Assembly: GCA_028713655.1 (NCBI GenBank)
Contig: JAQTNW010000016.1
Location: forward strand, 1-64,000
Direction of reading: 5' to 3'
Source: Candidatus Methylacidiphilales bacterium
GTDB lineage: Bacteria; Verrucomicrobiota; Verrucomicrobiia; Methylacidiphilales; JAAUTS01
DNA length: 64,000 nt
Each line of letters begins with the position of its first letter. The stretch's first letter is position 1. Below are positions 51,488-60,061 of this stretch, piece by piece. A program made the position numbers and the translations under genes. A model generated the notes under the pieces. The model was not told the DNA's origin. It saw only the letters and a list, made by a program, of their open reading frames with translations, and searched no databases.

Positions 51488-51735
51488 GTCGTTTGATCTT
51501 TTGATGAAGTGCCAACGCTGTCGGCCCGAAGGCGTTCCATCACCGGGCTCTGGAGGTTGATCGTGATATTGAGCGCCGAGAGGATCTTCGCCAGGGTGTC
51601 ATAGCGGACCGACAGCTTTCCATGTTCCAAATCAAAGATCACAGTCTTTCCAACGCCAGCCAGCTTTGCCAGTTCGGCCTGAGAAAGGCCGCTCACGCGC
51701 CGGTGCAGTTTGATGATTTCCTTAAGCATTTTCAT
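51484..51735 (-). CDS. hipB: HipB-like HTH regulator
   Basis: 83 residues. A helix-turn-helix of the Cro/CI (Xre) type covers most of it: LHRRVSGLSQAELAKLAGVG, then TVIFDLEHGKLSVRYDTLAK. It represses the operon through palindromes just upstream and usually augments neutralisation. It is the first gene of a three-gene operon. Confidence 0.88.
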   Translation of the reverse strand: MKMLKEIIKLHRRVSGLSQAELAKLAGVGKTVIFDLEHGKLSVRYDTLAKILSALNITINLQSPVMERLRADSVGTSSKDQTT

Positions 51736-51736
51736 T

Positions 51737-51900
51737 TTACCGCTACAATAGTAAATTAATATGTATTAGTCTGTATGCTATACCAAATTGTAAATAATGT
51801 CAATTATTTTACCGCTGTAACGGTAATATATAATTTATTAAACTATTTATGCTTACAATTTGGAAGCAATTGTATAAATAATGCCGTTATAGCAGTATAA
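51737..51900 (-). promoter_or_regulatory. hipBST promoter with three operator-like sites
   Basis: In an AT-rich 200-base gap: ttaccgctacaatagtaa (51737-51754, touching the hipB start), the near-perfect palindrome ttaccgctgtaacggtaa (51809-51826) and, in the opposite orientation, atgccgttatagcagtataa (51881-51900). All share the accgct/taacgg core. This fits repeated HipB dimer sites. Confidence 0.6.
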
Positions 51901-51932
51901 TTAATGAAAGGACTGTCTAAAACAAGGCTGAA

Positions 51933-53741
51933 TTATTTCACTATAGGATGATTGGTCAACACCACGCGCGTGCCGCTGGTGGAAAAGGGCTTCATTTGTC
52001 CGGGCGCGAGCGAGAGCCGCTTTTCCCATACCGCCGCCGCCGACTGCTCAATAATCAAAAAAACCTGGCGCGGCGAATCCCATGCGGCTTTCAAGGAATC
52101 ATCCTGCAAATACAATTCGCGGCCCAAGCCGAGGTTGCGGGTCGCATATTCGTAGTTGAGCGGGACGCCGTACCAATACACCTGCCGGTTCAGGTAAAAG
52201 AAGAGGCTGGAGGCGAGGTTGGGATAGCCATCGTACACCACCATGGCGTCCGGTTGCGCCACCGATTCGATTTTAACCGCCGAGTTCTCCATCGAGAAAA
52301 AATCCTGCTTCACCGCAAATCCGCGGACTGCCATGAAATACGGAACCAGCATCGACAGCATCAGGACCGCGAAGGCAGGCGCCAGTTTCCTGCGCCAAAC
52401 GAGCCAGAGACCGGCCACACCACCTAACAACAAGCTCAGCGATGTATTCCGGATCAGAGGCATGAAATCCAGCCAGGCGCCCATTGAAAATCCCTGCAAT
52501 GCCGTCAACAAATGATCCCGCTCGACCAGCGGCGTGACCGCAGCTGCGGTTTCCTGCGAACGCGTCACCAACCACAACACAAAGCCCGCGCCCGCAAGCC
52601 CCGCGGCGAGGAGACAAACAAAAGGCAGGAAATACCAAACCCGCGCCTGGGGCCGGGGCTCCACCACCGCGAACGCAAGCAACAAGGTCAGCACCGGCCA
52701 GCCCGCCATGGTGTAATAATCCTGCCGGGCCGAAGTCATGGATGTCAGCAGAATGACCAAAAAGGCACCCCCCAGAAACATACGGCTAAATTTCCAGAGC
52801 TCCGGATCTTTCGGTACATGCGACTTCAAAGAAACAAGCGCGGCCGGCAACAGCAACATGCCCGGCATAAGCATGAAAAAATGTTGCAAGACAAAGACCA
52901 ACAAACCGACCTGATTGCTGCTGGGGGGCCAGCGTTTGTCCACCGCATGGCCAAGTTGTTCGTTGATGAAATGGTCCTGGATGAATCCGGGACAACGCAA
53001 TTGCATCAGCCCATACCAGGGCAGCAAAATGACCGCAATAATCAACGGCCCTTCCACGCTCAAGAAGGCCTTCCAAAAAGGCCGCGAATTTTTGTCCCAC
53101 AGCGCGGACACCGCAACCGCCAGCAACGGCCACAGTGCGCCGTGTAATCCCTTGCACATGGAGCCCACCCCCATGAACACCCAGGCCAGCCGCGTCCAAA
53201 ACACCCTGTTTTCCGGCATTTGCCACGCGCGCAGCATGGCCCAGAAAGTCAGGGTGATAAAAAGCGCGAGAAACACTTCCGGCATGATCACATGGGTGAA
53301 AACAAAAAAACCGCAGGAAGAAGCCAGCAAGAGCGCGCCTGCCAGCCCGAAACGGCGCCCGCCCACGGCCCGGCCCAGCAGATAGACTGAAAAAACCCAG
53401 GCAACCGTGGCCAATGCCACCGGCAGGCGTACCCCAAATTCCGATTTTCCAAAAACGGACATGCCGGCCATGAGGCACCAATAAACCAGGGGAGGTTTTT
53501 GAAGGCGGGGGAGCTGGTTGTTGGTGGGCAGCAGCCAGTCGCCCCGAGCCAGCATTTCGCGGGCTGCGCCGCTGTACTGGCCCTCGGTTTCGTCATAAAC
53601 CACCGGTTCAAAGCTTCCGGCGATAAAAACAATAGACAGTAAGGCAAATATCAGCAGCACGTTCCAACGGCTGCCGAAAACAAATACGCCCCCTTTTCCC
53701 ATTTCCGGCAACTCAACCGGACTGGCGCGGAATTCATGCAT
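51933..53741 (-). CDS. ArnT/PMT-family membrane glycosyltransferase
   Basis: 602 residues with about 12 hydrophobic helices. The first periplasmic loop has PVVYDETEGQYSGAAREML, then GDWLLPTNNQLPRLQKPPLV, the acidic and substrate-site pattern of GT39/GT83 enzymes such as ArnT, which move a sugar from undecaprenyl phosphate to lipid A or protein. The C-terminal soluble part is short. The acceptor is unknown; surface glycan or lipid A modification is likely given the rest of the genome fragment. Confidence 0.8.
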   Translation of the reverse strand: MHEFRASPVELPEMGKGGVFVFGSRWNVLLIFALLSIVFIAGSFEPVVYDETEGQYSGAAREMLARGDWLLPTNNQLPRLQKPPLVYWCLMAGMSVFGKSEFGVRLPVALATVAWVFSVYLLGRAVGGRRFGLAGALLLASSCGFFVFTHVIMPEVFLALFITLTFWAMLRAWQMPENRVFWTRLAWVFMGVGSMCKGLHGALWPLLAVAVSALWDKNSRPFWKAFLSVEGPLIIAVILLPWYGLMQLRCPGFIQDHFINEQLGHAVDKRWPPSSNQVGLLVFVLQHFFMLMPGMLLLPAALVSLKSHVPKDPELWKFSRMFLGGAFLVILLTSMTSARQDYYTMAGWPVLTLLLAFAVVEPRPQARVWYFLPFVCLLAAGLAGAGFVLWLVTRSQETAAAVTPLVERDHLLTALQGFSMGAWLDFMPLIRNTSLSLLLGGVAGLWLVWRRKLAPAFAVLMLSMLVPYFMAVRGFAVKQDFFSMENSAVKIESVAQPDAMVVYDGYPNLASSLFFYLNRQVYWYGVPLNYEYATRNLGLGRELYLQDDSLKAAWDSPRQVFLIIEQSAAAVWEKRLSLAPGQMKPFSTSGTRVVLTNHPIVK

Positions 53742-53866
53742 GCGAAAATCATCCCTTATCTATTTATTCAAGCCGCCAAACGCTAACCGACCGGCAATTG
53801 TAGAAGCAAGCAAATTGAACACGATTGAGATTGCCGCGGGAAGATTCATCCCATAAATAACGTCCC

Positions 53867-54919
53867 ATGAAAGAACGTTTTCGCGCGCCGGTCCTTTTTG
53901 CGGCCATTCTATTTATACTCCCGGCAACCTGCCCCCTGGCTTCCGGGGAGGAATCCTGGCAGGCCGTCAAAAGCTATTCGTACATCGATCCCGCGACGCC
54001 CCAGGACCTGGCAGGCGGAGAAATCCGCGGCAACCATGTACCCATGGAAGGCCTGGCCCTGAACATGGATGTGGAGACCTGCTATGTCCTGGCCCTGCCT
54101 CCCGACAAAGTCATCGAACGCATCCGCGACTTGAAACGTCCCAAGAATGACACCGGCGACAAAACACTCGGCGCCAGCATTGACCACCGTGTTTCCAATC
54201 CGGCAACGCGGAGTGACCTTCAGGATTTCTCGGTTCAAAACATTGCCCAATGGAGTTTCTTCGGCGGCGGCGGCGGACTGGCCGACACCACCCAGCTCAA
54301 CCTGGACCAGGAAGAAAAACAAAAAGTGGCGGAGGCATCCACGGAAAAAAATGCGGACAAATCCGCCGTCAGCGCGGCTTGGAAAGAAATCCTGTTACAG
54401 CGGGCTCTTGCCTTCCAGAAAAAGGGGCTGATGGGCTCGGATCCGTACCAAACCGGCAACGACAAATTCGAGCCCGGTCCGGAACTGGTGGTCATGCTGA
54501 AAAAGCGCGGCCCTGTGCTGAACCGTTTTCTCGGCGTGCTGGACGGCGTCATGAGCGGGCGACAGGTTCCCAACAGCCTCGACCCGGTGTACTACTGGGA
54601 AAGCTCCAGCATCCAGGGGGACCAAACCATCGCGCTGGCCGCAAATTTTGTCCAAACCGGGGCAAGCTACAAGTCGGCTGAAATCACCTACTACGTTTCC
54701 TCCAAATACTACATTTCGCTTACCTTGTCCGAATTTTTTCCGGTGCAAATCAACGGCAAAACCCGGACTTTTGTGTGGAGAAGCGATTTTGTCATCACCC
54801 CGTCCATTGGATTTGCCAAAGGCATCGAACGGATGGCGGCTGAAAACATCATGTTGATCGAGGTGAAACGGTCGATCCGCAATTTCATGGAGGAATGCTC
54901 CAAGGCGGCGGGCAGTTGA
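53867..54919 (+). CDS. Exported hypothetical protein
   Basis: 350 residues with a signal peptide (APVLFAAILFILPATCPLASG, cleaved near residue 27). The rest shows no motif I recognise; a Gly stretch (FFGGGGGL) near the middle and an acidic/Lys helix (LDQEEKQKVAEASTEKNADK) are the main features. The C-terminal third is beta-like (SAEITYYVSSKYYISLTLSE). It is divergent from the ArnT-like gene across 125 bases. Function unknown. Confidence 0.6.
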   Translation: MKERFRAPVLFAAILFILPATCPLASGEESWQAVKSYSYIDPATPQDLAGGEIRGNHVPMEGLALNMDVETCYVLALPPDKVIERIRDLKRPKNDTGDKTLGASIDHRVSNPATRSDLQDFSVQNIAQWSFFGGGGGLADTTQLNLDQEEKQKVAEASTEKNADKSAVSAAWKEILLQRALAFQKKGLMGSDPYQTGNDKFEPGPELVVMLKKRGPVLNRFLGVLDGVMSGRQVPNSLDPVYYWESSSIQGDQTIALAANFVQTGASYKSAEITYYVSSKYYISLTLSEFFPVQINGKTRTFVWRSDFVITPSIGFAKGIERMAAENIMLIEVKRSIRNFMEECSKAAGS

Positions 54920-54965
54920 CCGGGATGCCGTGCGGTATGGAATACCGGCGCAAAATCCAACCGCC

Positions 54966-57248
54966 TTATTTCGCCTTCAACACTTTTTGCAGTACGGCCA
55001 GAAGCATGACAGGGCTGTAGGGTTTTGTTAAAATCTCCCTAACACCCTGTTTCTTCAGCTCATCCGCATTCAAATCCTCAACCTGCCCGCTGCAAACGAC
55101 GATTTTCACCTTGGAATCCGTTTTTTTCAGTTTCGCAATCAAATCCATTCCGTCCATCTGCGGCATGATCAAATCGGCAAACACAGCCTTGATTTTGGAT
55201 CGGCGGGACTTGAACAAGGAAAGCGCTTCAATACCATTCGCGGCCAGCAACACTTCATACCCGTATTTTCTCAACACGCGCCCGGTCACATCCCGAATGC
55301 CCGCTTCATCGTCCACCACAAGGACCAGTTCCCCTTTACCCCGCTGCGGAGGCTCGTTTGACATCTGATCGGATGGGATTGGCGCATTCAGCGCGGGGAA
55401 ATAAACCCTGAACTGGGTTCCCTGCCCCACCTTGCTGTCCACCAGAATCAAACCGTCGTGGTTGCGGACAATGCCGAGCACCGTCGATAGCCCCAACCCT
55501 GTGCCTTTGCTGGATTCCTTGGTGCTGAAAAAGGGGTCGAAAATACGATCCAAATCGCTGTGCGAAATGCCGGTGCCGGTGTCCGAAACCAGCCAGACCA
55601 GATGAGGCCCCGGTTTGGCGTTTGGAGTTGTGGCGGCAAAATTTTCATCCAGGACAACATTTTCAGCCGCCAGGGTAAGCACCCCGCCCTTCGGCATCGC
55701 GTCCCGGGCGTTGACGCAAAGATTCATCAACACCTGGTGGAGCTGCGTGATGTCTCCTTCCATGTTCCAGAGATCATTGGGGATGGAATGTTTCAACGTG
55801 ATGGACTTGGGGAATGTTTCGCGGATGATCTGGGCAATCTCCTGAAGGATATAGTTTGTTTGCAGGGGGACACGCTCGCTTGGGACGCCGCGGGAAAAAG
55901 TCAGGATTTGCTTGATGATCGCGGCCCCGCGTTTGGCGCTGTTCTCCATCGCGCTCATCAGGGTCTTCAACTCCTCGCTTTTCAGTTCCTCGCGCAGCAT
56001 GGGAATCCCCATCAGTATTGGCGCTAGTATATTGTTTAAATCATGGGCGATCCCGCCCGCCATCTGCCCGACGCTTTCCAGGCGCTGGGCCCGCAGAAAC
56101 CGGGCCTCCAGGCGCTTCTGATCCGTGATATCGGAAAAAACAGCCATGGAAGATGTGGCTTTGCCCTTGGCGTCATACAGGGGCGCGACGGAAATACGCA
56201 GGTTCAAGTCGGCCCCATCTTTGCGCTGGCGCACGATTTCCAGCCCCTGAATATGTTCGCCTGACATAACCCGCCTCAAAAGATTCTCGAACTCGGCGCG
56301 TTTTGCCTGATTCACAGTGGGTGGAGGCCCTCCAATCGCTTCTGAAGCCGTCCAGCCAAAAACACGCACGGCCGCGGGATTCCACAAAGTTACGAAACCC
56401 CGGCTGTCCAAAACAACCGACGCCAGGGGAGAGTCCTCGAATAGAGCCCTCAACTGTCCATTGAGCGCCCTGAGTTTTTCTTCACTCTGCTTGCGCTCCG
56501 TAATGTCCTGTTTGATGGAAATGAAGTGGGTAATATCGCCCCTGTCATTCAAAACCGGCGTGATGGTATTTTCCTCCGTATAGAGCGTCCCGTCCTTGCG
56601 CCGGTTCACCATCTCCGCATGCCAGACTTTCCCGGCAAGCACAGTCTCCCACAGTTCCTTGTAAAAAGCTTCGTCATGCACGCCGGATTTCAGGAGATTG
56701 GTCTTCTGATTTTTTGCCTCTTCAAGCGCGTACCCGGTCAGACGGGTAAACGCCGGATTTACCCAAATAACCCTGGCCTCGCGGTCCGTGATAACCACGG
56801 CGTTCGACGCATGCTGCAATGCCGCGCTTAACAACTTCAATCCCGACTCCACCTCGACGCGCTGCTGGCGTTCCTTGATTTCCCGCATGGCGCGCAAGAC
56901 GGCCGGCGCGAGGCGGTTCAAGCGTTGCTTCAACACGTAATCAGTCGCCCCATTGATGAGGGCGTCCACAACCAGCTCTTCGTTCATCGATCCCGAATAA
57001 AAAATAAAGGGGATTTCCGGCCGCAGGTTTTTTACCGCCTTCAGGGCGGACATGCCGTCGTAACCCCGCAGCGAATAATCGGCAAGAATCAAGTCGGGAT
57101 TGAATTTCCGGAGTTGCTCCAGGAAATCAGACTCTGTGAAAACCCACTTGTTATCAGCGTCAATTCCGGCCTCGCGCAGTTTCTGAATAACCAGTTCAGC
57201 GTCCGCCGCCTCGTCCTCCAGCATTAAAATGTGAAGTTTCGCGCTCAT
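54966..57248 (-). CDS. Hybrid sensor kinase REC-PAS-PAS-HisKA-HATPase-REC
   Basis: The ATG at 57248 gives 760 residues. The order is: receiver (MLEDEAADAELVI, acceptor in LILADYSLRGYDG), PAS with PAC (ALQHASNAVVITDREARVIW), second PAS (LFEDSPLASVVLDSRGF), kinase core with H-box GGIAHDLNNILAPI and boxes DTGTGIS and GTGLGLSTV, then a second receiver (LVLVVDDEAGIRD, acceptor in VFADLIMPQMDG). The PAS domains are the likely sensor; no membrane helix is present, so the signal is cytosolic. The tRNA-Tyr gene lies upstream. Confidence 0.9.
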   Translation of the reverse strand: MSAKLHILMLEDEAADAELVIQKLREAGIDADNKWVFTESDFLEQLRKFNPDLILADYSLRGYDGMSALKAVKNLRPEIPFIFYSGSMNEELVVDALINGATDYVLKQRLNRLAPAVLRAMREIKERQQRVEVESGLKLLSAALQHASNAVVITDREARVIWVNPAFTRLTGYALEEAKNQKTNLLKSGVHDEAFYKELWETVLAGKVWHAEMVNRRKDGTLYTEENTITPVLNDRGDITHFISIKQDITERKQSEEKLRALNGQLRALFEDSPLASVVLDSRGFVTLWNPAAVRVFGWTASEAIGGPPPTVNQAKRAEFENLLRRVMSGEHIQGLEIVRQRKDGADLNLRISVAPLYDAKGKATSSMAVFSDITDQKRLEARFLRAQRLESVGQMAGGIAHDLNNILAPILMGIPMLREELKSEELKTLMSAMENSAKRGAAIIKQILTFSRGVPSERVPLQTNYILQEIAQIIRETFPKSITLKHSIPNDLWNMEGDITQLHQVLMNLCVNARDAMPKGGVLTLAAENVVLDENFAATTPNAKPGPHLVWLVSDTGTGISHSDLDRIFDPFFSTKESSKGTGLGLSTVLGIVRNHDGLILVDSKVGQGTQFRVYFPALNAPIPSDQMSNEPPQRGKGELVLVVDDEAGIRDVTGRVLRKYGYEVLLAANGIEALSLFKSRRSKIKAVFADLIMPQMDGMDLIAKLKKTDSKVKIVVCSGQVEDLNADELKKQGVREILTKPYSPVMLLAVLQKVLKAK

Positions 57249-57305
57249 TTCATTGCACAGCAGCGCAAGCGTCCCGTTGAATGATAAAAACCGCCTGCGG
57301 CGGTC

Positions 57306-57388
57306 TGGGCGGAGATGGATTCGAACCATCGAAGGCGTGAGCCAGCAGATTTACAGTCTGCCCCGTTTGGCCACTTCGGTATCCGCCC
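57306..57388 (-). tRNA. tRNA-Tyr (GTA anticodon)
   Basis: 83 bases on the minus strand: acceptor gggcgga/tccgccc with discriminator A, anticodon stem-loop gcagactgtaaatctgc with anticodon GTA, a long class II variable arm, and T-arm gatgg-ttcgaat-ccatc. No CCA is encoded. It lies between pheS and the hybrid kinase on the same strand. Confidence 0.93.
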
Positions 57389-57499
57389 GAAGGAAATAAA
57401 ATATTAGAGACTTCGCGCATAGACGTCAACCCGTCAGCTCCCTTTGAAGAAAAAACCCTCAAATCCTATATCCCAGGCAGGGCAATTTGGCGATGAAAA

Positions 57500-58507
57500 T
57501 CAAAATTGCTTCAGAAACCGGATGTCGTTCTCGTAAAACAGGCGCAGGTCCGGGATGCCGTGCCGCAGCATGGCCATCCGCTCCACTCCCATGCCAAAAG
57601 CAAACCCGGTGTAACGCTCGGAATCAATCCCGACGCTTTGAAACACAGCCGGATCCACCATGCCGCAACCGCAAATCTCCAGCCATTCCCGGCCCTTCAC
57701 GCTCGAGCCGGCACGGGCCATGTCGATTTCAAAACTCGGTTCGGTGAACGGGAAAAAATGCGGCCGGAACCGCACTTTGGTGTCGGCGCCCATGAACTCC
57801 TTGAAAAAATATTCCATCGCGCCTTTCAGGTCGCGCAGGGTGATTCCCTCATCCACGACCAGGCTTTCAATCTGGTGGAAAAATACACCGTGTGTGGCGT
57901 CGATTTCATCCCGGCGATAACAACGTCCGGGCGCAATAATCCGGATCGGCGGCTTTTGGTTTTCCATCGTCCGTATCTGCACGGTGGAAGTCTGTGTGCG
58001 AAGCAGGTAGCGCCCGTATTTAGGGTCTGCGGGATGATCCACATAAAAAGTGTCCTGCTCGTTGCGGGCCGGATGGTCCGCCGGCGTGTTCAACGCGTCG
58101 AAATTGTAAAACTCCGTCTCCATCTCGGGCCCGTCCGCAAGCGCGAAACCCATGCGCCGAAAAATCGAAACGATCCGGTCAATCGTCTGATGCACAACAT
58201 GGGGCGTGGCGCAGGGCAACGGGCGGCCCGTCAGGCTGGTATCTTCCGGCTGGCCGTGGGAGACGCCGCCAAAGGACTGCTTTTTGAGATCAAAGGCGTC
58301 GTTGATCTGTTTTTTTACTAAGTTTGAACTCTTGCCGGCTTCAGGCCGTTGTTCCTTGGGGACGTCCTTGATTTTTTCAAGGACAGCCGGGAGCAATCCC
58401 TGTCGGCTGAGATATTTGACCCGCCAGGCCTCCAAAGCAGCCGCGTCCTGCACCCCCCCGATTTCGGCCAGGGCCTGCTCCTTCAACTGTTGCAGTTCCT
58501 CGATCAT
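57500..58507 (-). CDS. pheS: Phenylalanyl-tRNA synthetase alpha subunit
   Basis: 335 residues. The N-terminal coiled coil (LKEQALAEIGG...RVKYLSRQG) is followed by the class II catalytic core: motif 1 (GFALADGPEMETEFYNFDAL), motif 2 (GRCYRRDEIDATHGVFFHQ) and motif 3 (FAFGMGVERMAMLRHGI). It charges tRNA-Phe together with PheT, which is not next to it here. It follows rplT after a terminator-like hairpin. Confidence 0.95.
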   Translation of the reverse strand: MIEELQQLKEQALAEIGGVQDAAALEAWRVKYLSRQGLLPAVLEKIKDVPKEQRPEAGKSSNLVKKQINDAFDLKKQSFGGVSHGQPEDTSLTGRPLPCATPHVVHQTIDRIVSIFRRMGFALADGPEMETEFYNFDALNTPADHPARNEQDTFYVDHPADPKYGRYLLRTQTSTVQIRTMENQKPPIRIIAPGRCYRRDEIDATHGVFFHQIESLVVDEGITLRDLKGAMEYFFKEFMGADTKVRFRPHFFPFTEPSFEIDMARAGSSVKGREWLEICGCGMVDPAVFQSVGIDSERYTGFAFGMGVERMAMLRHGIPDLRLFYENDIRFLKQF

Positions 58508-58510
58508 GGA

Positions 58511-58547
58511 ATAAAAACGCCGCCGGACTGCGGAGTACGGCGGCGTT
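58511..58547 (-). terminator. Terminator/attenuator between rplT and pheS
   Basis: On the minus strand aacgccgccg and cggcggcgtt pair over 10 bases and are followed by TTTTT. The T-run ends 3 bases before the pheS ATG, and there is no Shine-Dalgarno sequence. It should reduce read-through into pheS. Confidence 0.75.
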
Positions 58548-58568
58548 GAAAAATCTAAAAGACCGGTC

Positions 58569-58916
58569 TCAGTTCTTGGCCAGTTTGACCACTTCCTGAA
58601 ATGCGCCCGGCTCGCTCACCGCCAGATCCGCCAGGATCTTGCGGTCGATTTCCACCTTGGCCGTCTTCAGTCCGGCAATGAACTTGCTGTAGGTCAGGCC
58701 GAATTCCCTGACAGCCAGACCGATGCGGGTGTTCCACAACATGCGGAAGTTGCGCTTGCGCGTCTTGCGGTCGCGGTAGGACCAATATTTGGCTTTTGTG
58801 GTGGCATCTTTGGCGTAACGAAACAGCTTGCTCCGGTTGCCGCGGAATCCTTTGGCCGAACTCACGACGCGTTTGCGTCGTTCACGTGAGGCGGCTGCAT
58901 TTGTTGCTCTGGGCAT
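58569..58916 (-). CDS. rplT: Ribosomal protein L20
   Basis: 115 residues, the normal size. It has the basic N-terminus and the L20 core YAKDATTKAKYWSYRDRKTR, then MLWNTRIGLAVREFGLTYSK and AGLKTAKVEIDRKILADLAV. It binds 23S rRNA early in assembly and often controls its own operon. Order infC-rpmI-rplT is the common bacterial one. Confidence 0.96.
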   Translation of the reverse strand: MPRATNAAASRERRKRVVSSAKGFRGNRSKLFRYAKDATTKAKYWSYRDRKTRKRNFRMLWNTRIGLAVREFGLTYSKFIAGLKTAKVEIDRKILADLAVSEPGAFQEVVKLAKN

Positions 58917-58962
58917 AATCTCTCCTTTAAATCGTGGAAAAGCGGAAAATTAAAGAGAAGAC

Positions 58963-59169
58963 TCAGCTAAATGGCAAGCACAGTTTCATCCGCGGCGTGT
59001 CGGCCGCGGATACCATCGCGCGCTTGGCCAAATGGCGTTTGCGTTTGCGATTCTTGCTGGCTGCCAGGTGGCGGCGTCCGGCCTTGCTCATTTTTAGTTT
59101 TCCGCTGGCCGTCAATTTGAACCGTTTGGCCACGGCTTTCTTTGTTTTTGCTGAACTTCCTTTGCGCAT
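58963..59169 (-). CDS. rpmI: Ribosomal protein L35
   Basis: 68 residues with the L35 pattern TKKAVAKRFKLTASGKLK, then AGRRHLAASKNRKRKRHL. Between infC and rplT, as usual. Confidence 0.95.
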   Translation of the reverse strand: MRKGSSAKTKKAVAKRFKLTASGKLKMSKAGRRHLAASKNRKRKRHLAKRAMVSAADTPRMKLCLPFS

Positions 59170-59189
59170 TGGATCCGTCTTTCTATTGA

Positions 59190-59789
59190 TTACTCTGTGG
59201 CGGAATCTGCTCCGCCTTCTTCTTCTTCGTCAAATTCCGTGTCACTTTCCTTCGTGAATTTCCTCGCCCTTTTATTAAGCGGGAGGGGAGTTAACATCAA
59301 ATTGATGTTCCTGCCAATTAATTTCGGCTCGGCATCGGCCAGCCCCACATGTTCCAGATCCTTCCGGATGCGGGCCACCAGCTCCTTTCCGAGGTCCTGA
59401 TGCTGCATTTCCCGGCCGCGGAACACCAACATGCATTTGGCCTTCATCCCCCGGAAAAGAAAGGTTTCCGCATGGCGCAGCTTGGTGTCGTAATCGTGCC
59501 CGTCTATATTGACGTGAAACTTCAGCTCCTTGACCTTGGCGGCCGCATTTTGTTTGCGCGCCTCCTTGTCCCGCTTGGAAAGTTCGTAGCGGTATTTGCC
59601 GTAATCCAGGATTTTGCAGACCGGCGGGCGCGCTTTGGGGCTTACCTCCACCAGATCCAGGTTATGCTTGCGCGCCTGGATCAGGGCGGTGCTGACTTCC
59701 ATCAGCCCCAGCGAATGGCCGTCCGGCCCGATGACCAGGACTTCCCTGGCGCGGATGCGGTTGTTGATTCTCAGTTGGAACGGGTGAAT
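59190..59789 (-). CDS. infC: Translation initiation factor IF-3 (AUU start)
   Basis: Read from an ATT at 59787-59789 with aggag seven bases upstream, giving 199 residues: the N-domain opens HPFQLRINNRIRAREVLVIG and continues into the linker and the C-domain (AKVKELKFHVNIDGHDYDTK, then FLFRGMKAKCMLVFRGREMQ). The first in-frame ATG (59702) would remove half of the N-domain, so ATT is the start. AUU is the classical infC start used for autoregulation, since IF-3 discriminates against it. It heads the infC-rpmI-rplT operon. The acidic C-terminal tail (DEEEEGG) is an extension. Confidence 0.93.
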   Translation of the reverse strand: MHPFQLRINNRIRAREVLVIGPDGHSLGLMEVSTALIQARKHNLDLVEVSPKARPPVCKILDYGKYRYELSKRDKEARKQNAAAKVKELKFHVNIDGHDYDTKLRHAETFLFRGMKAKCMLVFRGREMQHQDLGKELVARIRKDLEHVGLADAEPKLIGRNINLMLTPLPLNKRARKFTKESDTEFDEEEEGGADSATE

Positions 59790-60061
59790 AGCGGATCTCC
59801 TGTTTGATTTTATGAATTCAAAATGTCCTGCAAAACGGGCGGGGCATCTGAAAAGAAAAAGCCGGACACGGGCGGAAGGAGGGAAAACATAGACACAACT
59901 ACAGCAATCCGTTGGTAAACGGCCTGGCTGTTGGATCCCTGAAATTCATACTTGTCCATTGTTGAGATATTTCAGGGCATGACGCAAGACCAATTTTCCA
60001 TGCTTTCCGCATTTCGGGTGGCCCCACGGGCAAAATCGTGAAATAGTAGGCATCCGACACC

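Noticed and set aside
59190-59702. infC starting at the first ATG
   Set aside because: It would delete half of the IF-3 N-domain; the upstream ATT with a good ribosome site restores it.
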